Assembly (NCBI GenBank): GCA_015057705.1
Contig: SVDU01000008.1
Coordinates: forward strand, 1-64,000
DNA from: Paenibacillaceae bacterium
GTDB lineage: Bacteria; Bacillota; Clostridia; Lachnospirales; Lachnospiraceae
Reading direction: 5' to 3'
DNA: 64,000 nucleotides
Under the pieces are notes generated by a model. It saw only the letters and a program-made list of their open reading frames with translations. It was not told the DNA's origin and made no database searches. This document shows, piece by piece, positions 42,617 to 50,656 of this stretch; positions within the stretch are counted from its first letter, which is position 1; each line of letters opens with the position of its first letter. A program made the position numbers and the translations under genes.

Positions 42617-42650
42617 CTATCCTAATGTAATATACGGTAAAAATACAATG

Positions 42651-42682
42651 CTGTAGACAGGCTGTAGACAATTGTTAGACAG
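42651..42682 (+). repeat. Integrase arm-type repeats next to attR
   Basis: CTGTAGACAG (42651-42660), CTGTAGACAA (42662-42671) and TTAGACAG (42675-42682) repeat the 10-mer found in tandem near attL. Confidence 0.6.
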
Positions 42683-42727
42683 TGTGTTTTCCTCCTTATT
42701 TTATATAGGTTTGAGAACGGCGGTAAT

Positions 42728-42751
42728 GTTCGAGTCCCGTCTCGCGCTTTT
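42728..42751 (+). repeat. attR: 24-bp direct repeat of the tRNA-Gly end
   Basis: Identical to 33787-33810. The upstream tRNA part is missing, so this is a 3' fragment and not a second tRNA gene. It marks the right end of the element. Confidence 0.9.
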
Positions 42752-42902
42752 TAATATGTAGTTGGAACCTTGATTTTGCAAAGGTATCCAGCTCTTTTTT
42801 TGTTTGAAAGAAATGTTTATTTGAGGCAGACTGGGATTTTGCCACCTTTCATGTGAAGCAATAGCCTGTATTTATTTGACAAAGGACATAAAATGATATA
42901 GA

Positions 42903-42918
42903 GTTAGATATGACTAAC
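42903..42918 (+). promoter_or_regulatory. Crp-type operator GTTAG-N6-CTAAC upstream of the regulator
   Basis: A 5-6-5 dyad, the geometry of Crp/Fnr sites (TGTGA-N6-TCACA), 20 bases before the regulator start codon. The same dyad lies before the transporter operon at 43666. Confidence 0.7.
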
Positions 42919-42938
42919 ACATTGCATATGGAGAATAA

Positions 42939-43601
42939 ATGGAACAATACTATGGTATTTTAAGAAAATCCGATCTATTTCAATTGGCCGATGATGAGAC
43001 GATAAAACATGTTCTCTATTGTTTAGAGGGGCATATCAGAATCTATGGCAAGGGTGAAATAATATATCAATATGGAGATATGATATCAAACGCTGGTATC
43101 GTTCTGGAGGGAAAGGTGGAACTGATTGTACCGGGAACAATAGGAGATGACTCCAGTATAAAGGTGGCAATCCCTTCGGATTCCTTTGGCTGCTCCCATT
43201 CATGTATTACAGACCAGCCTTCACTTGTGACCGTGATTGCTTGCAAAAAAACAAAGATACTATTTTTAAAAATGTCAAAGCTTTTTAGTCAGGAAGCAAT
43301 CAGTTGTAGATTTGCTTCGTTGGTAACTGCGAATTTGTTAAGACAGACCGCTTTTGCAAATCTAGAACAGAATAGAAGAATTCATATTATGAGCAGGCGT
43401 TCAATACGAGACAAAATTTGGACACTATTAAAATATAGCCCTCTGAAAGAAGACAGATGCCTGATCGATATGAACAGACAGGAAATGGCGGACTATCTTG
43501 GTGTTGAGAGAAGTGCATTATCAAGAGAGCTTAGCAGAATGAAAAAAGAAGGCTTTATAGATTATAGAAAAAATGTATTTATAGTAAATAAATATCAATA
43601 A
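42939..43601 (+). CDS. Crp/Fnr family transcriptional regulator
   Basis: A 220-residue regulator. The N-terminal cyclic-nucleotide-binding-type beta-roll (about 10-120, with GEIIYQYGDMISNAGIVLEGKVEL) precedes a long dimer helix and a C-terminal winged helix (NRQEMADYLGVERSALSRELSRMKKEGFIDY). The cAMP-contact residues of Crp are not evident and there is no FNR-type N-terminal cysteine cluster. It precedes a metal-type ABC operon and shares an operator with it, so it probably controls uptake and itself. The ligand is unknown; heme or a metal signal is possible. Confidence 0.88.
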   Translation: MEQYYGILRKSDLFQLADDETIKHVLYCLEGHIRIYGKGEIIYQYGDMISNAGIVLEGKVELIVPGTIGDDSSIKVAIPSDSFGCSHSCITDQPSLVTVIACKKTKILFLKMSKLFSQEAISCRFASLVTANLLRQTAFANLEQNRRIHIMSRRSIRDKIWTLLKYSPLKEDRCLIDMNRQEMADYLGVERSALSRELSRMKKEGFIDYRKNVFIVNKYQ

Positions 43602-43645
43602 AAGGATTTATTTCGTTGCAGTTGCAATGGAAATAATCCTTTTTT
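43601..43645 (+). terminator. Rho-independent terminator after the Crp/Fnr gene
   Basis: AAAGGATTTATTTC (43601-43614) pairs, with one bulge, to GAAATAATCCTTT (43630-43642), followed by a T-run. Confidence 0.8.
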
Positions 43646-43665
43646 TCGTATAGACTTATATACAA

Positions 43666-43681
43666 GTTAGCCACAACTAAC
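43666..43681 (+). promoter_or_regulatory. Crp-type operator GTTAG-N6-CTAAC upstream of the transporter operon
   Basis: Same 5-6-5 dyad as at 42903 with a different spacer (CCACAA), 16 bases before the lipoprotein start codon. Overlap with the transcription start or ribosome-binding region would suit repression. Confidence 0.7.
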
Positions 43682-43697
43682 ACACGAGGAGGATATT

Positions 43698-44882
43698 ATG
43701 AGATTAAGATTTAAAGTAACTTCACTTTTATTAGCATCATTGTTGTTATTAACTGCCTGTGCTTCTAATAATAAGAAAGATACGGCTGTCTCATCTGCGG
43801 CAGAAGCCGCATCGGAAGAATCAGTCACTGCTGCGGAGGAGAATAAAAAAGGTTCCAAAGCAGACAACGGGCAATCAGGTACTCATATCGTAATGGACCA
43901 TGCCGGAAATCGTATTGAAGTACCAAATAAGATAGAACGAATTGTGATTGATCAGATTCCCATATTGTCTACATATATGGCATATTTTAAAGGTTCAGCA
44001 CCCCATATTGTCGGATACAGCGGTTCGTTTAAGGAAACTATATCAGAGACAGCATTAAAGAATATTGCGCCTGAGCTGCTTGAATCATCAGACACAGTAT
44101 ATGCCCAATCGGAGCTGAATGTTGAGGAGATTATAAAGCTGAAACCAGATGTGATTTTCTATAATGCGAATAATAAAGAGCATGCACAAATACTGGCTTC
44201 AAGTGGAATTCCATCCATAGGATTTGCCACAGTAGGTGCAGATTCCCCTGCAGATCCAATTAAAAGGTATCAGGAGTGGCTGGTTCTTCTTGAGGAAGTA
44301 TTCGGAGAAAAGGGCAAGATGGATGGCTTTATTGAAGCGGGTGATCAGATCATAAAGGATGTGGAAACCAGAATAGGAAATATACCGGAAGATAAGCGTC
44401 CGAGTACGATGATTTTATTTAAGCTGATCGATGGGGTACCACAGGTTTCCGGCAAAGGCGTATTTGGTGATTATTGGCTGCAACACCTGGGAGTTAAAAA
44501 TGTTGCACAGGAAACAAAGGGGTTTGCACAGGTCAGCTTTGAACAAATATATGAATGGAATCCACAGGTACTATTTTTAAATGGTCCGGGTCTTTTAAAG
44601 CTGAACAGGCAGGATGTAATAGAAAATAAAGTTGAGGGAGTAGATTTTTCAACAATACAGGCAGTAAAAGATGAACGTGTATATAACACAACACTGGGAA
44701 TGTGGAATTGGTTCACCCCCAACCCGGATGCGCCTCTTGTATTAGCCTGGCTTGCATGTAATACTTATCCGGAACAATTTTCAGACTATCCTCTGGAAAC
44801 TGTAATACGGGATTATTACAAAAATTATTATGGGTACGAAATTACAGAGGAAGAAATGAAGGGAATGCTTCAATTGCAATGA
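43698..44882 (+). CDS. FecB/BtuF-type metal-chelate-binding lipoprotein
   Basis: A 394-residue extracellular receptor of the class III binding-protein fold for iron-siderophore, heme or corrinoid. The lipobox is LLLLTAC (Cys19), then a Ser/Ala/Glu-rich linker, then IVMDHAGNRIEVPNKIERIVI, the usual FecB start. The two lobes include NVEEIIKLKPDVIFYN and SFEQIYEWNPQVLFLNGPG. It overlaps the permease by 4 bases (ATGA). The ligand is not fixed by sequence; see the DUF364 gene downstream. Confidence 0.9.
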   Translation: MRLRFKVTSLLLASLLLLTACASNNKKDTAVSSAAEAASEESVTAAEENKKGSKADNGQSGTHIVMDHAGNRIEVPNKIERIVIDQIPILSTYMAYFKGSAPHIVGYSGSFKETISETALKNIAPELLESSDTVYAQSELNVEEIIKLKPDVIFYNANNKEHAQILASSGIPSIGFATVGADSPADPIKRYQEWLVLLEEVFGEKGKMDGFIEAGDQIIKDVETRIGNIPEDKRPSTMILFKLIDGVPQVSGKGVFGDYWLQHLGVKNVAQETKGFAQVSFEQIYEWNPQVLFLNGPGLLKLNRQDVIENKVEGVDFSTIQAVKDERVYNTTLGMWNWFTPNPDAPLVLAWLACNTYPEQFSDYPLETVIRDYYKNYYGYEITEEEMKGMLQLQ

Positions 44883-45904
44883 AAAATACAGTTTGGATCA
44901 GACATAACAAATTCACAATTGCTGCAGTACTGATGATGTTTCTATTGCCCATTGCTACTGCACTTATAAGCTTATGTATCGGAAGAATGAATCTTTCTAT
45001 TATAGAGGTTATCCATACCTTATCCGATGCAGCAAAGGGGAATAGACAGAGCCAGAATTATTCCATAGTAATAAATCTAAGAGCGCCAAGAATCATTATG
45101 GCAATCATTGTTGGAGCTGGTCTTACATGTGCGGGAAATGCGTTTCAGTCACTTTTTTCTAATCCACTTGCAACACCAGATGTACTGGGTGTTACAAGTG
45201 GAACCTGTGTGGGTGCAATCATTGCCATTATTATGTCCATGGGTATTATGGAAACTCAGCTGCTTGCATTGGCTTTTGGGCTTTTCGCTGTATGGATTAC
45301 GATAATGCTTGCAGGAGATAGAAATGGGCAGTCGGTAGTATTTCTTGTACTGGCTGGAGTAATTATATCCGCTTTGTTTAATGCCGTGGGCTCATTGCTG
45401 AAATATACCGCCGATCCTTTGGATAAACTTCCCGCGATCACTTATTGGCTGATGGGAAGCTTCACAAGTGCATCCTATAAAAAAATTATGGTAGGCTCAC
45501 CGCTCATACTTGCTGGCATTGCAGTGATCTATCTGATGAGATGGAAATTAAATATATTATCACTGAGTGATGATGAGGCGAGAGCAAGCGGAATGGATTT
45601 AAAGAAAACACGACTGATTTTCGTACTGGCGGCTACAATCATAACGGCTTCCTGCGTTTCAATGTGTGGACAGGTTGGTTGGATCGGGCTTTTGATCCCC
45701 CACTGTTCAAGAATGCTTGTAGGAAGTAACAATCGCTATGTGGTTCCTGTAGGAATCAGCATTGGTGCAAGTTTTATGATTATTATTGATACATTTTCCA
45801 GAAGCATTAGTGTAATTGAACTCCCACTGTCAATTCTCACTGCAATTATCGGGGCACCAGTATTTATATCATTGCTAAAAAGAAATAGGGGGAGTTTACA
45901 TTGA
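44879..45904 (+). CDS. FecCD-type metal-chelate ABC transporter permease
   Basis: A 341-residue membrane protein of the FecCD/BtuC family with about ten spans. It shows RAPRIIMAIIVGAGLTCAGNAFQSLFSNPLATPDVLGV, the family signature, a YWLMGSF segment, and WIGLLIPHCSRMLVG with the ATPase-coupling loop. It overlaps genes on both sides by 4 bases, so the operon is tightly coupled. Confidence 0.92.
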   Translation: MKNTVWIRHNKFTIAAVLMMFLLPIATALISLCIGRMNLSIIEVIHTLSDAAKGNRQSQNYSIVINLRAPRIIMAIIVGAGLTCAGNAFQSLFSNPLATPDVLGVTSGTCVGAIIAIIMSMGIMETQLLALAFGLFAVWITIMLAGDRNGQSVVFLVLAGVIISALFNAVGSLLKYTADPLDKLPAITYWLMGSFTSASYKKIMVGSPLILAGIAVIYLMRWKLNILSLSDDEARASGMDLKKTRLIFVLAATIITASCVSMCGQVGWIGLLIPHCSRMLVGSNNRYVVPVGISIGASFMIIIDTFSRSISVIELPLSILTAIIGAPVFISLLKRNRGSLH

Positions 45905-46710
45905 TACTAGAAGTACAGAATGGAAACTTTGGCTATCCACGTCAGCAGAAGATATTAAAGAATATTAACTTTAAATTAGAAGAGGGCAGGATTCTATCGG
46001 TGCTTGGTCCGAATGGAGCAGGAAAGACAACACTTTTAAAATGTATGGTTGGGCTTTTAGACTGGGTGGATGGAAAAAGCTTTTTATATGGTGAGGACAT
46101 AAAACGTATTAATTCAAAAAAGTTGTGGTCAAAAGTTTCCTATATACCACAGTCTCATACATTTGCATTTTCAATTACAGGCCTTGAGATGGTTGTGCTT
46201 GGCCGAAGTGCACATCTTGGGGTTTTTGAACAACCAGGTATCAAAGATATCGAGATGGCGGAAGAAATAATGAAGCAAATCGGAATAGAGAGGCTGGCAG
46301 AAAAAGACTGTAATCATATGAGCGGAGGAGAGCTGCAAATGGTGCTTATAGCAAAAGCACTGATCAACAAACCTGATCTTATTATTCTTGATGAGCCAGA
46401 AACCGGTCTTGATTTCCATAATCAGATACTGGTGCTGAGCCTGATTGAGCGTATGGCGCATGAGGAAGGGATTTGTGCTATTATGAATACACATTATCCT
46501 ACAAATGCAATTTCTATTTCTGATGATACGCTTATGCTCAATCATAATGGCGAATATGTATACGGACTAACCCATCATATCCTGAATGAGGAGAATATTT
46601 CAAACGCATTTCATGTGAATGTTGCAGTGAATGAATTTCAATATAACGATGGTATCGTAAAGAGCATCGTTCCAATATCAATTACCAACGATAAAGGAGG
46701 GAAATTATGA
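45901..46710 (+). CDS. FecE-type metal-chelate ABC transporter ATPase
   Basis: A 269-residue ATPase with Walker A GPNGAGKT (residues 37-44), signature MSGGELQMVLIAKAL and Walker B LIILDEPETGLD. It starts with TTG at 45901 inside the permease's last codons. It energises the FecCD pore. Confidence 0.92.
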   Translation: MILEVQNGNFGYPRQQKILKNINFKLEEGRILSVLGPNGAGKTTLLKCMVGLLDWVDGKSFLYGEDIKRINSKKLWSKVSYIPQSHTFAFSITGLEMVVLGRSAHLGVFEQPGIKDIEMAEEIMKQIGIERLAEKDCNHMSGGELQMVLIAKALINKPDLIILDEPETGLDFHNQILVLSLIERMAHEEGICAIMNTHYPTNAISISDDTLMLNHNGEYVYGLTHHILNEENISNAFHVNVAVNEFQYNDGIVKSIVPISITNDKGGKL

Positions 46711-47546
46711 ACGATTTAAGTATAGCAATGAAAATGATACAGAAAAACTATGAAAAATATAAGGAACCTGTGCCAGTCGTAAAAGAATTTATAATGGGGT
46801 ACCGATGGTTCATGGTATCTGATACCAATGACAGATTATCCATGTCACTGCGAGTGGGACAGGAGAAGAGTTTTGATGAATATGAGAATCTGTTAAAAAC
46901 CTTAGTCGGAAGACCGGCAGACGACTGTGTATATGAACTTATGAAGCGGTCTGATCCCGAACTTAGAACAATAGCAGCTTGTTTATGCAATCTTTTAAGC
47001 AAGTCATTTAACTCAGCAGACAGGCTGAAAGACAGAGGGATTATCAGAACAGAAGGGCGCTTATTTGACTATGATGTAAAAGATAAAAAGGTTGGTATCA
47101 TAGGTTATGGCCTGTATAATGAAGTATTTCTTGGAAAGTGTAAGGAATTTCACGCCTTTGATTTTCGGGACCCAAAAGGAATTCTAAGTTATAGAATCGG
47201 AAATGAGACGAAGGTATATCCGGAAAACATTCATTGGCATCTTGGAGATAATGCACTTTTACATAAAGAGGTACTTGAAAGTCTGGATATCGTAGTAATG
47301 ACTGGATGTACAATCGTAAATGACACCTATATAGATATCCTCGAAACATGTAAACATGCAAAAATCAGAGGGATATATGGTCCTAGCGCTGAATTGTGTC
47401 CCGAATATTTGTTTGATCTTGGATATAATTATATATTCAGTGCTTCAGTAAGGGATAAGGAAGCTTATTATAAGTCTACGTTTGCAGCAATTCCGGAAGG
47501 AATGGATTTATCTTATATGGATTGCTATGAGCTTAGGCGTGTCTGA
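46707..47546 (+). CDS. DUF364/DUF4213 Rossmann protein (putative heavy-metal chelation domain)
   Basis: A 279-residue cytosolic protein. The N-terminal part is a DUF4213 domain. The C-terminal part carries the Rossmann-like motif VGIIGYGLYNEVF, DIVVMTGCTIVNDTYIDIL and a GPSAELCPEYLFDLG segment with a conserved cysteine. Members are often adjacent to FecBCD-type transporters, and a role in releasing or inserting a metal from an imported chelate has been proposed for the family. It overlaps the ATPase gene by 4 bases. Confidence 0.8.
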   Translation: MNDLSIAMKMIQKNYEKYKEPVPVVKEFIMGYRWFMVSDTNDRLSMSLRVGQEKSFDEYENLLKTLVGRPADDCVYELMKRSDPELRTIAACLCNLLSKSFNSADRLKDRGIIRTEGRLFDYDVKDKKVGIIGYGLYNEVFLGKCKEFHAFDFRDPKGILSYRIGNETKVYPENIHWHLGDNALLHKEVLESLDIVVMTGCTIVNDTYIDILETCKHAKIRGIYGPSAELCPEYLFDLGYNYIFSASVRDKEAYYKSTFAAIPEGMDLSYMDCYELRRV

Positions 47547-47568
47547 ACAATCGAAGGAGGCAGTTAAT

Positions 47569-48228
47569 TTGCAGACAGAGGTATATTCAATTTCAAAAAA
47601 GCATGTGCCAAAATCAGGAATGACAATATCAACAAATGCGAAATTAGGAAAAACGTCTAAGGTACACCACTTTTCACTTGGAAGTAGCACGGATATAAGT
47701 AAAGAAGCTTATAATAATCCTGTTATCTACATTGGTGCCTATGGAACGGGTATGTTTGATATCGGAAAAGACGGTAATTGTAAGCTGCCCATGAATTCAC
47801 AGAATATTATTTTTTTACATGAGGGAACATGGTGTGGAGTGAATTCAGTAGGAGAAAAGGGGCTCATCTACACAGAAATACTATTTGAAAAGGAGATTAA
47901 AATGAACGAAATATTAAAAGCGAATGAGGTATTTGAATTAAAAAGTCTTATAGACTATGAGGAGGGAAGTATTGTTAATATCGACCTTGTATCTGGCGAA
48001 GGAACGAAGTTTATGATATTATCGTTTGATGATGGCTGCATGCTTTCTGAACACAGAGCCCCTGGTGATGCATTGTTTTTTGCACTGGAAGGAATGGCAA
48101 CCATTGTCTATGAAGGTAAAAATTATAATATAAAAGAGGGTGAAAATTTCCGCTTTGAGAAAAATGGACTTCATAGTGTGAAAGCAGAAGGAAAATTTAA
48201 AATGGCACTTCTGCTTAATAAAGAATAG
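47569..48228 (+). CDS. Two-cupin protein, TTG start
   Basis: A 219-residue protein made of two cupin-type beta-barrels: residues about 1-105 and about 112-219 (with SEHRAPGDALFFALEGMATIVYEG and FRFEKNGLHSV). I choose TTG at 47569 because AAGGAGG lies 9 bases upstream; the longer frame from 47482 is inside the DUF364 gene. An internal ATG at 47902 (MNEILKANEVFELK) also has AAAGGAG, so the second cupin may additionally be made alone, as many genomes encode it as a separate small protein. Cupins bind metals; this one probably senses or stores the cargo of the importer. Confidence 0.75.
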   Translation: MQTEVYSISKKHVPKSGMTISTNAKLGKTSKVHHFSLGSSTDISKEAYNNPVIYIGAYGTGMFDIGKDGNCKLPMNSQNIIFLHEGTWCGVNSVGEKGLIYTEILFEKEIKMNEILKANEVFELKSLIDYEEGSIVNIDLVSGEGTKFMILSFDDGCMLSEHRAPGDALFFALEGMATIVYEGKNYNIKEGENFRFEKNGLHSVKAEGKFKMALLLNKE

Positions 48229-48273
48229 ATTTAATGCATTTATATCTTATAATATGAACAGAGTTCAACACTT

Positions 48274-48304
48274 TAAAAAGCCTTGTATTACAGGGCTTTT
48301 TATT
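48274..48304. terminator. Bidirectional terminator
   Basis: AAAAAGCC and GGCTTTTT, extended by inner pairs (TTGT with ACAG, one wobble), form a hairpin with A and T runs on both sides, between convergent genes. Confidence 0.75.
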
Positions 48305-48327
48305 ATGGGTCATGATCTAATTGTTAT

Positions 48328-49302
48328 TTAAATGGTTGTATATCTATTAACTACAGTCACTCCGGTATTAATAAATTGTGAACCTGTATCTAACCCCCTT
48401 AATGCAGCAACTGCCTCAGCCATCCCCAAATAGCCCATTGTAAATGGGCTTTGTACTAATACAGCTTTTATAATATTATTTCTTATCATTTCCTCAATGG
48501 TCTCTGTGATATCAAATCCAATACCGATAATATTTGTATTACTTTCTTTCAAAGCGTTTCCCATTCCTAACGTAGTCCCTTCATTGGTTGAAAAGATACC
48601 AACAAGATTGGGATTGTCTCTTATATATTTTTTCGTTGCCTGTTTTGCTAATTCTGAGTCACCATTGGTGTAAATAGTATCTAATATTTGATATTTGCTA
48701 AACAGATTAAAATAATCGCGGAATCCCAAATCCCGATTTACAGTCGTTCTGTTTTCAGGAGTTACCCCAATGATTCCTATGGAACCATTTGTGAACCCAA
48801 CCTCATCTAATTCGTAAAACATATTTTCTCCGGCTATCTTACCAGCTGCATAATTATCTGTGGCTAAGGTTACGGTTGCTTCTTCAAATGCTGGTGCATC
48901 GACATAAATAATTTTAACACCCTTTACTTTTGCTACTTCAACTGAACTTGAAATTTGTATAGGATCACTCGCCGCTAACATGATTGCATCCGCTCCCGCT
49001 GCTACGGCATTGTTAAATATCTCGATTTGTTTATTTACATCTCTTATCAGGGGGCCATCCCATACATATGTAACACCTAACATAGAAGCCATTTCTCTGG
49101 CACCATTATCCATAAAACTCCAAAATTGATCACTTTTATCCATAGTTATTAAATAAATTTTATAATTCATAAATACTAATTGGCTCAATTCTGCATCATC
49201 CCCTATATTAATAATCAATTTAATTGTTTCATTTCTGGTGCTGAGACCTAATACTCCTATAGCCGGCTTAATAAAGCTTTGGAGGAATACATGGATATTC
49301 AA
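48328..49302 (-). CDS. RbsB-like sugar-binding protein, orphan, with doubtful N-terminus
   Basis: A 324-residue frame. From about residue 48 (YKIYLITMDKSDQFWSFMDNGAREMASMLG) it is a clear Peripla_BP_4 / RbsB-type binding protein, with AAGADAIMLAASDP, KGVKIIYVDAPAF and GIFSTNEGTTLGMGNALKE. There is no permease or ATPase nearby. The first 45 residues contain no normal signal peptide and no ribosome-binding site is seen at 49302, so the 5' end may have been lost in the rearrangement that also truncated the gene at 49300. It may be a decaying sensor or binding protein. Confidence 0.6.
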   Translation of the reverse strand: MNIHVFLQSFIKPAIGVLGLSTRNETIKLIINIGDDAELSQLVFMNYKIYLITMDKSDQFWSFMDNGAREMASMLGVTYVWDGPLIRDVNKQIEIFNNAVAAGADAIMLAASDPIQISSSVEVAKVKGVKIIYVDAPAFEEATVTLATDNYAAGKIAGENMFYELDEVGFTNGSIGIIGVTPENRTTVNRDLGFRDYFNLFSKYQILDTIYTNGDSELAKQATKKYIRDNPNLVGIFSTNEGTTLGMGNALKESNTNIIGIGFDITETIEEMIRNNIIKAVLVQSPFTMGYLGMAEAVAALRGLDTGSQFINTGVTVVNRYTTI

Positions 49303-49564
49303 TTATATGCGAGGGGGGTGGGGATCATTACTTGAGAACTGCGGTTACCAAAAAACCGGGCTTCATGAATATCTTCAGGAGAAAGGTTTAAAAAATATTA
49401 TTTTATGCGGAATGCAGACGGAGTACTGTTTGGATGTTACCTGTAAAGTGGCGTTTGAATACGAATATGAGGTAACCATACCTCAGTCAACAACAACTAC
49501 ATTTGACAATGCATTTGCAAGCGGGAAAGATTTGGCAGAATATTATGAAAACAAAGAAGGCTAA
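49300..49564 (+). pseudogene. Isochorismatase-family hydrolase, C-terminal fragment
   Basis: About 80 residues from TGLHEYLQEKGLKNIILCG through MQTEYCLDVTCKVAFEYEYEVTIPQSTTTTFDNAF match the C-terminal half of cysteine hydrolases of the isochorismatase family, including the catalytic Cys in TEYC. The N-terminal half with the Asp and Lys of the triad is missing, and no ribosome-binding site serves the fragment. The frame continues upstream to 49238 but that part is unrelated and overlaps the binding-protein gene. Confidence 0.8.
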
Positions 49565-49603
49565 TTGTATCGGTTGTAAAATTTACAATGTTTAAACAAT
49601 TTC

Positions 49604-49634
49604 TTGACTCTCGCTCAATGAGAGGGTTTATACT
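49604..49634 (+). promoter_or_regulatory. MerR-type promoter with 19-bp spacer
   Basis: TTGACT (49604-49609) and TATACT (49629-49634) are 19 bases apart, with the dyad CTCTC-N7-GAGAG (49608-49624) inside. An overlong spacer with a central dyad is the hallmark of promoters twisted into activity by MerR-family regulators. It drives the GyrI-like gene; no MerR gene is in the window. Confidence 0.82.
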
Positions 49635-49670
49635 GGATCTTAATAGGAATTGAGAAGAGGAGGCAAAAAG

Positions 49671-50309
49671 ATGGCTTTTGATTTTAAAAAAGAGTGTAGA
49701 GAATTTTATATGCCAGGGAATACACCAGAGATAGTAACAGTTCCAGTTGCCAATTATATTGCAGTAAGAGGTAAAGGAGACCCGAATCAGGAAGGCGGAG
49801 CATATCAGAACGCGTTGTGGATCTTATATGGGGTAGCTTATACCATCAAGATGAGTTATAAGGGTTCACATAAAATAGAAGGCTTTTTTGAGTATGTAAT
49901 TCCTCCTCTGGAAGGTTTCTGGTGGCAGGATGGTGTAGCGGGGGTGGACTATGCAAATAAGGACACATTTAATTGGATTTCTGTAATTCGATTGCCAGAC
50001 TTTGTGACGAAAGAGGAATTTGACTGGGCTGTTACAGAAGCCGGTAAAAAGAAAAAGATGGATTGTTCGTCTGCCGAGTTCTTAACGGTAAATGAGGGTC
50101 TATGCGTACAGATCCTGCACATAGGACCATTTGATGACGAACCTGCTACTGTTGCCATTATGGATGAGTATCTGGCTGAAAATGGGTATATGAATGACAT
50201 GACAGATAGACGTCTTCATCATGAGATTTATCTTTCAGATACCCGAAAGGTACAACCCTCAAAATGGAAGACAGTCATACGGCATCCTATTAAAAAGACC
50301 TGTATTTAA
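49671..50309 (+). CDS. GyrI-like small-molecule-binding domain protein
   Basis: A 212-residue stand-alone GyrI-like (SbmC/BmrR-C) domain: MAFDFKKECREFYMPGNTPEIVTVPVANYIAVRGKG at the start, then a long central insert with GFFEYVIPPLEGFWW and a C-terminal VQILHIGPFDDEPATVAIMDEYL. These proteins bind or hydrolyse amphipathic compounds, and some isolated members neutralise toxins. GAGGAGG precedes the ATG at 49671. Control by a MerR-type promoter fits, because MerR relatives such as BmrR carry the same domain. Confidence 0.82.
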   Translation: MAFDFKKECREFYMPGNTPEIVTVPVANYIAVRGKGDPNQEGGAYQNALWILYGVAYTIKMSYKGSHKIEGFFEYVIPPLEGFWWQDGVAGVDYANKDTFNWISVIRLPDFVTKEEFDWAVTEAGKKKKMDCSSAEFLTVNEGLCVQILHIGPFDDEPATVAIMDEYLAENGYMNDMTDRRLHHEIYLSDTRKVQPSKWKTVIRHPIKKTCI

Positions 50310-50338
50310 CCGCACATGAATTTCGGGGGAGATATAAT

Positions 50339-50656
50339 ATGAATGATATCAAGGTAATGGTGTGGTTGTTTCCAATCCTCTTTATGTTTCATGATTTTGA
50401 AGAAATAATTTTCATGCAATCATGGATCAGTAAGAACAGAAATTATTTAACCCATAGGTTTCCTGCATTATCGAAAAGATTATCCTCTCATTTTGATCAA
50501 ATAACAACCTCTGCCTTTGCGCTTGGCGTGGCAGAGGAATTTTTCATAATCAGTATTATTACAGTTGTTTCTTATGTTAAAACCAATCGATGCGGCTGTC
50601 AAAATTTCAAGTCTTATTCCTGTATTCACTGGGCTGGATACCCACACAGGATTTAA
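50339..50656 (+). pseudogene. HXXEE-domain membrane protein, 3'-truncated
   Basis: The first 80 residues (WLFPILFMFHDFEEIIFMQSW, with the HDFEE motif) match HXXEE-domain membrane proteins, normally about 150-190 residues with four spans. After about 50578 the frame reads into sequence that is the antisense of the response regulator's 3' end and loses similarity. Two spans remain. A recombination joint near 50580-50605 is the simplest reading. Confidence 0.7.

Larger units (their letters stand above)
33787..42751. mobile_element. Integrated CRESS-Rep element in tRNA-Gly, about 8.9 kb
   Basis: The element is bounded by 24-bp direct repeats (33787-33810 and 42728-42751) derived from the tRNA 3' end. 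Minus-strand genes from the tRNA inward are integrase, CRESS-type rep, FtsK-like ATPase, a membrane protein, a small acidic-tailed protein, an XRE regulator, an unknown protein and a second XRE regulator. Plus-strand cargo follows: a secreted protein, an unknown protein and a zinc-ribbon protein. The right half is much more AT-rich than the host, a sign of transfer. There is no classic relaxase, so movement would rely on excision, Rep-driven rolling-circle replication and possibly the FtsK-like pump. Confidence 0.88.

Noticed and set aside
42728-42751. Second tRNA-Gly
   Set aside because: Only the 3' 21 bases of the tRNA are present; the anticodon and D arms are missing. It is attR.
33787-42751. 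Integrated filamentous phage
   Set aside because: An HUH Rep, ATPase and integrase fit, but I see no small coat-protein genes, no minor coat protein and no membrane span in the ATPase. A mobilizable element is the better reading.
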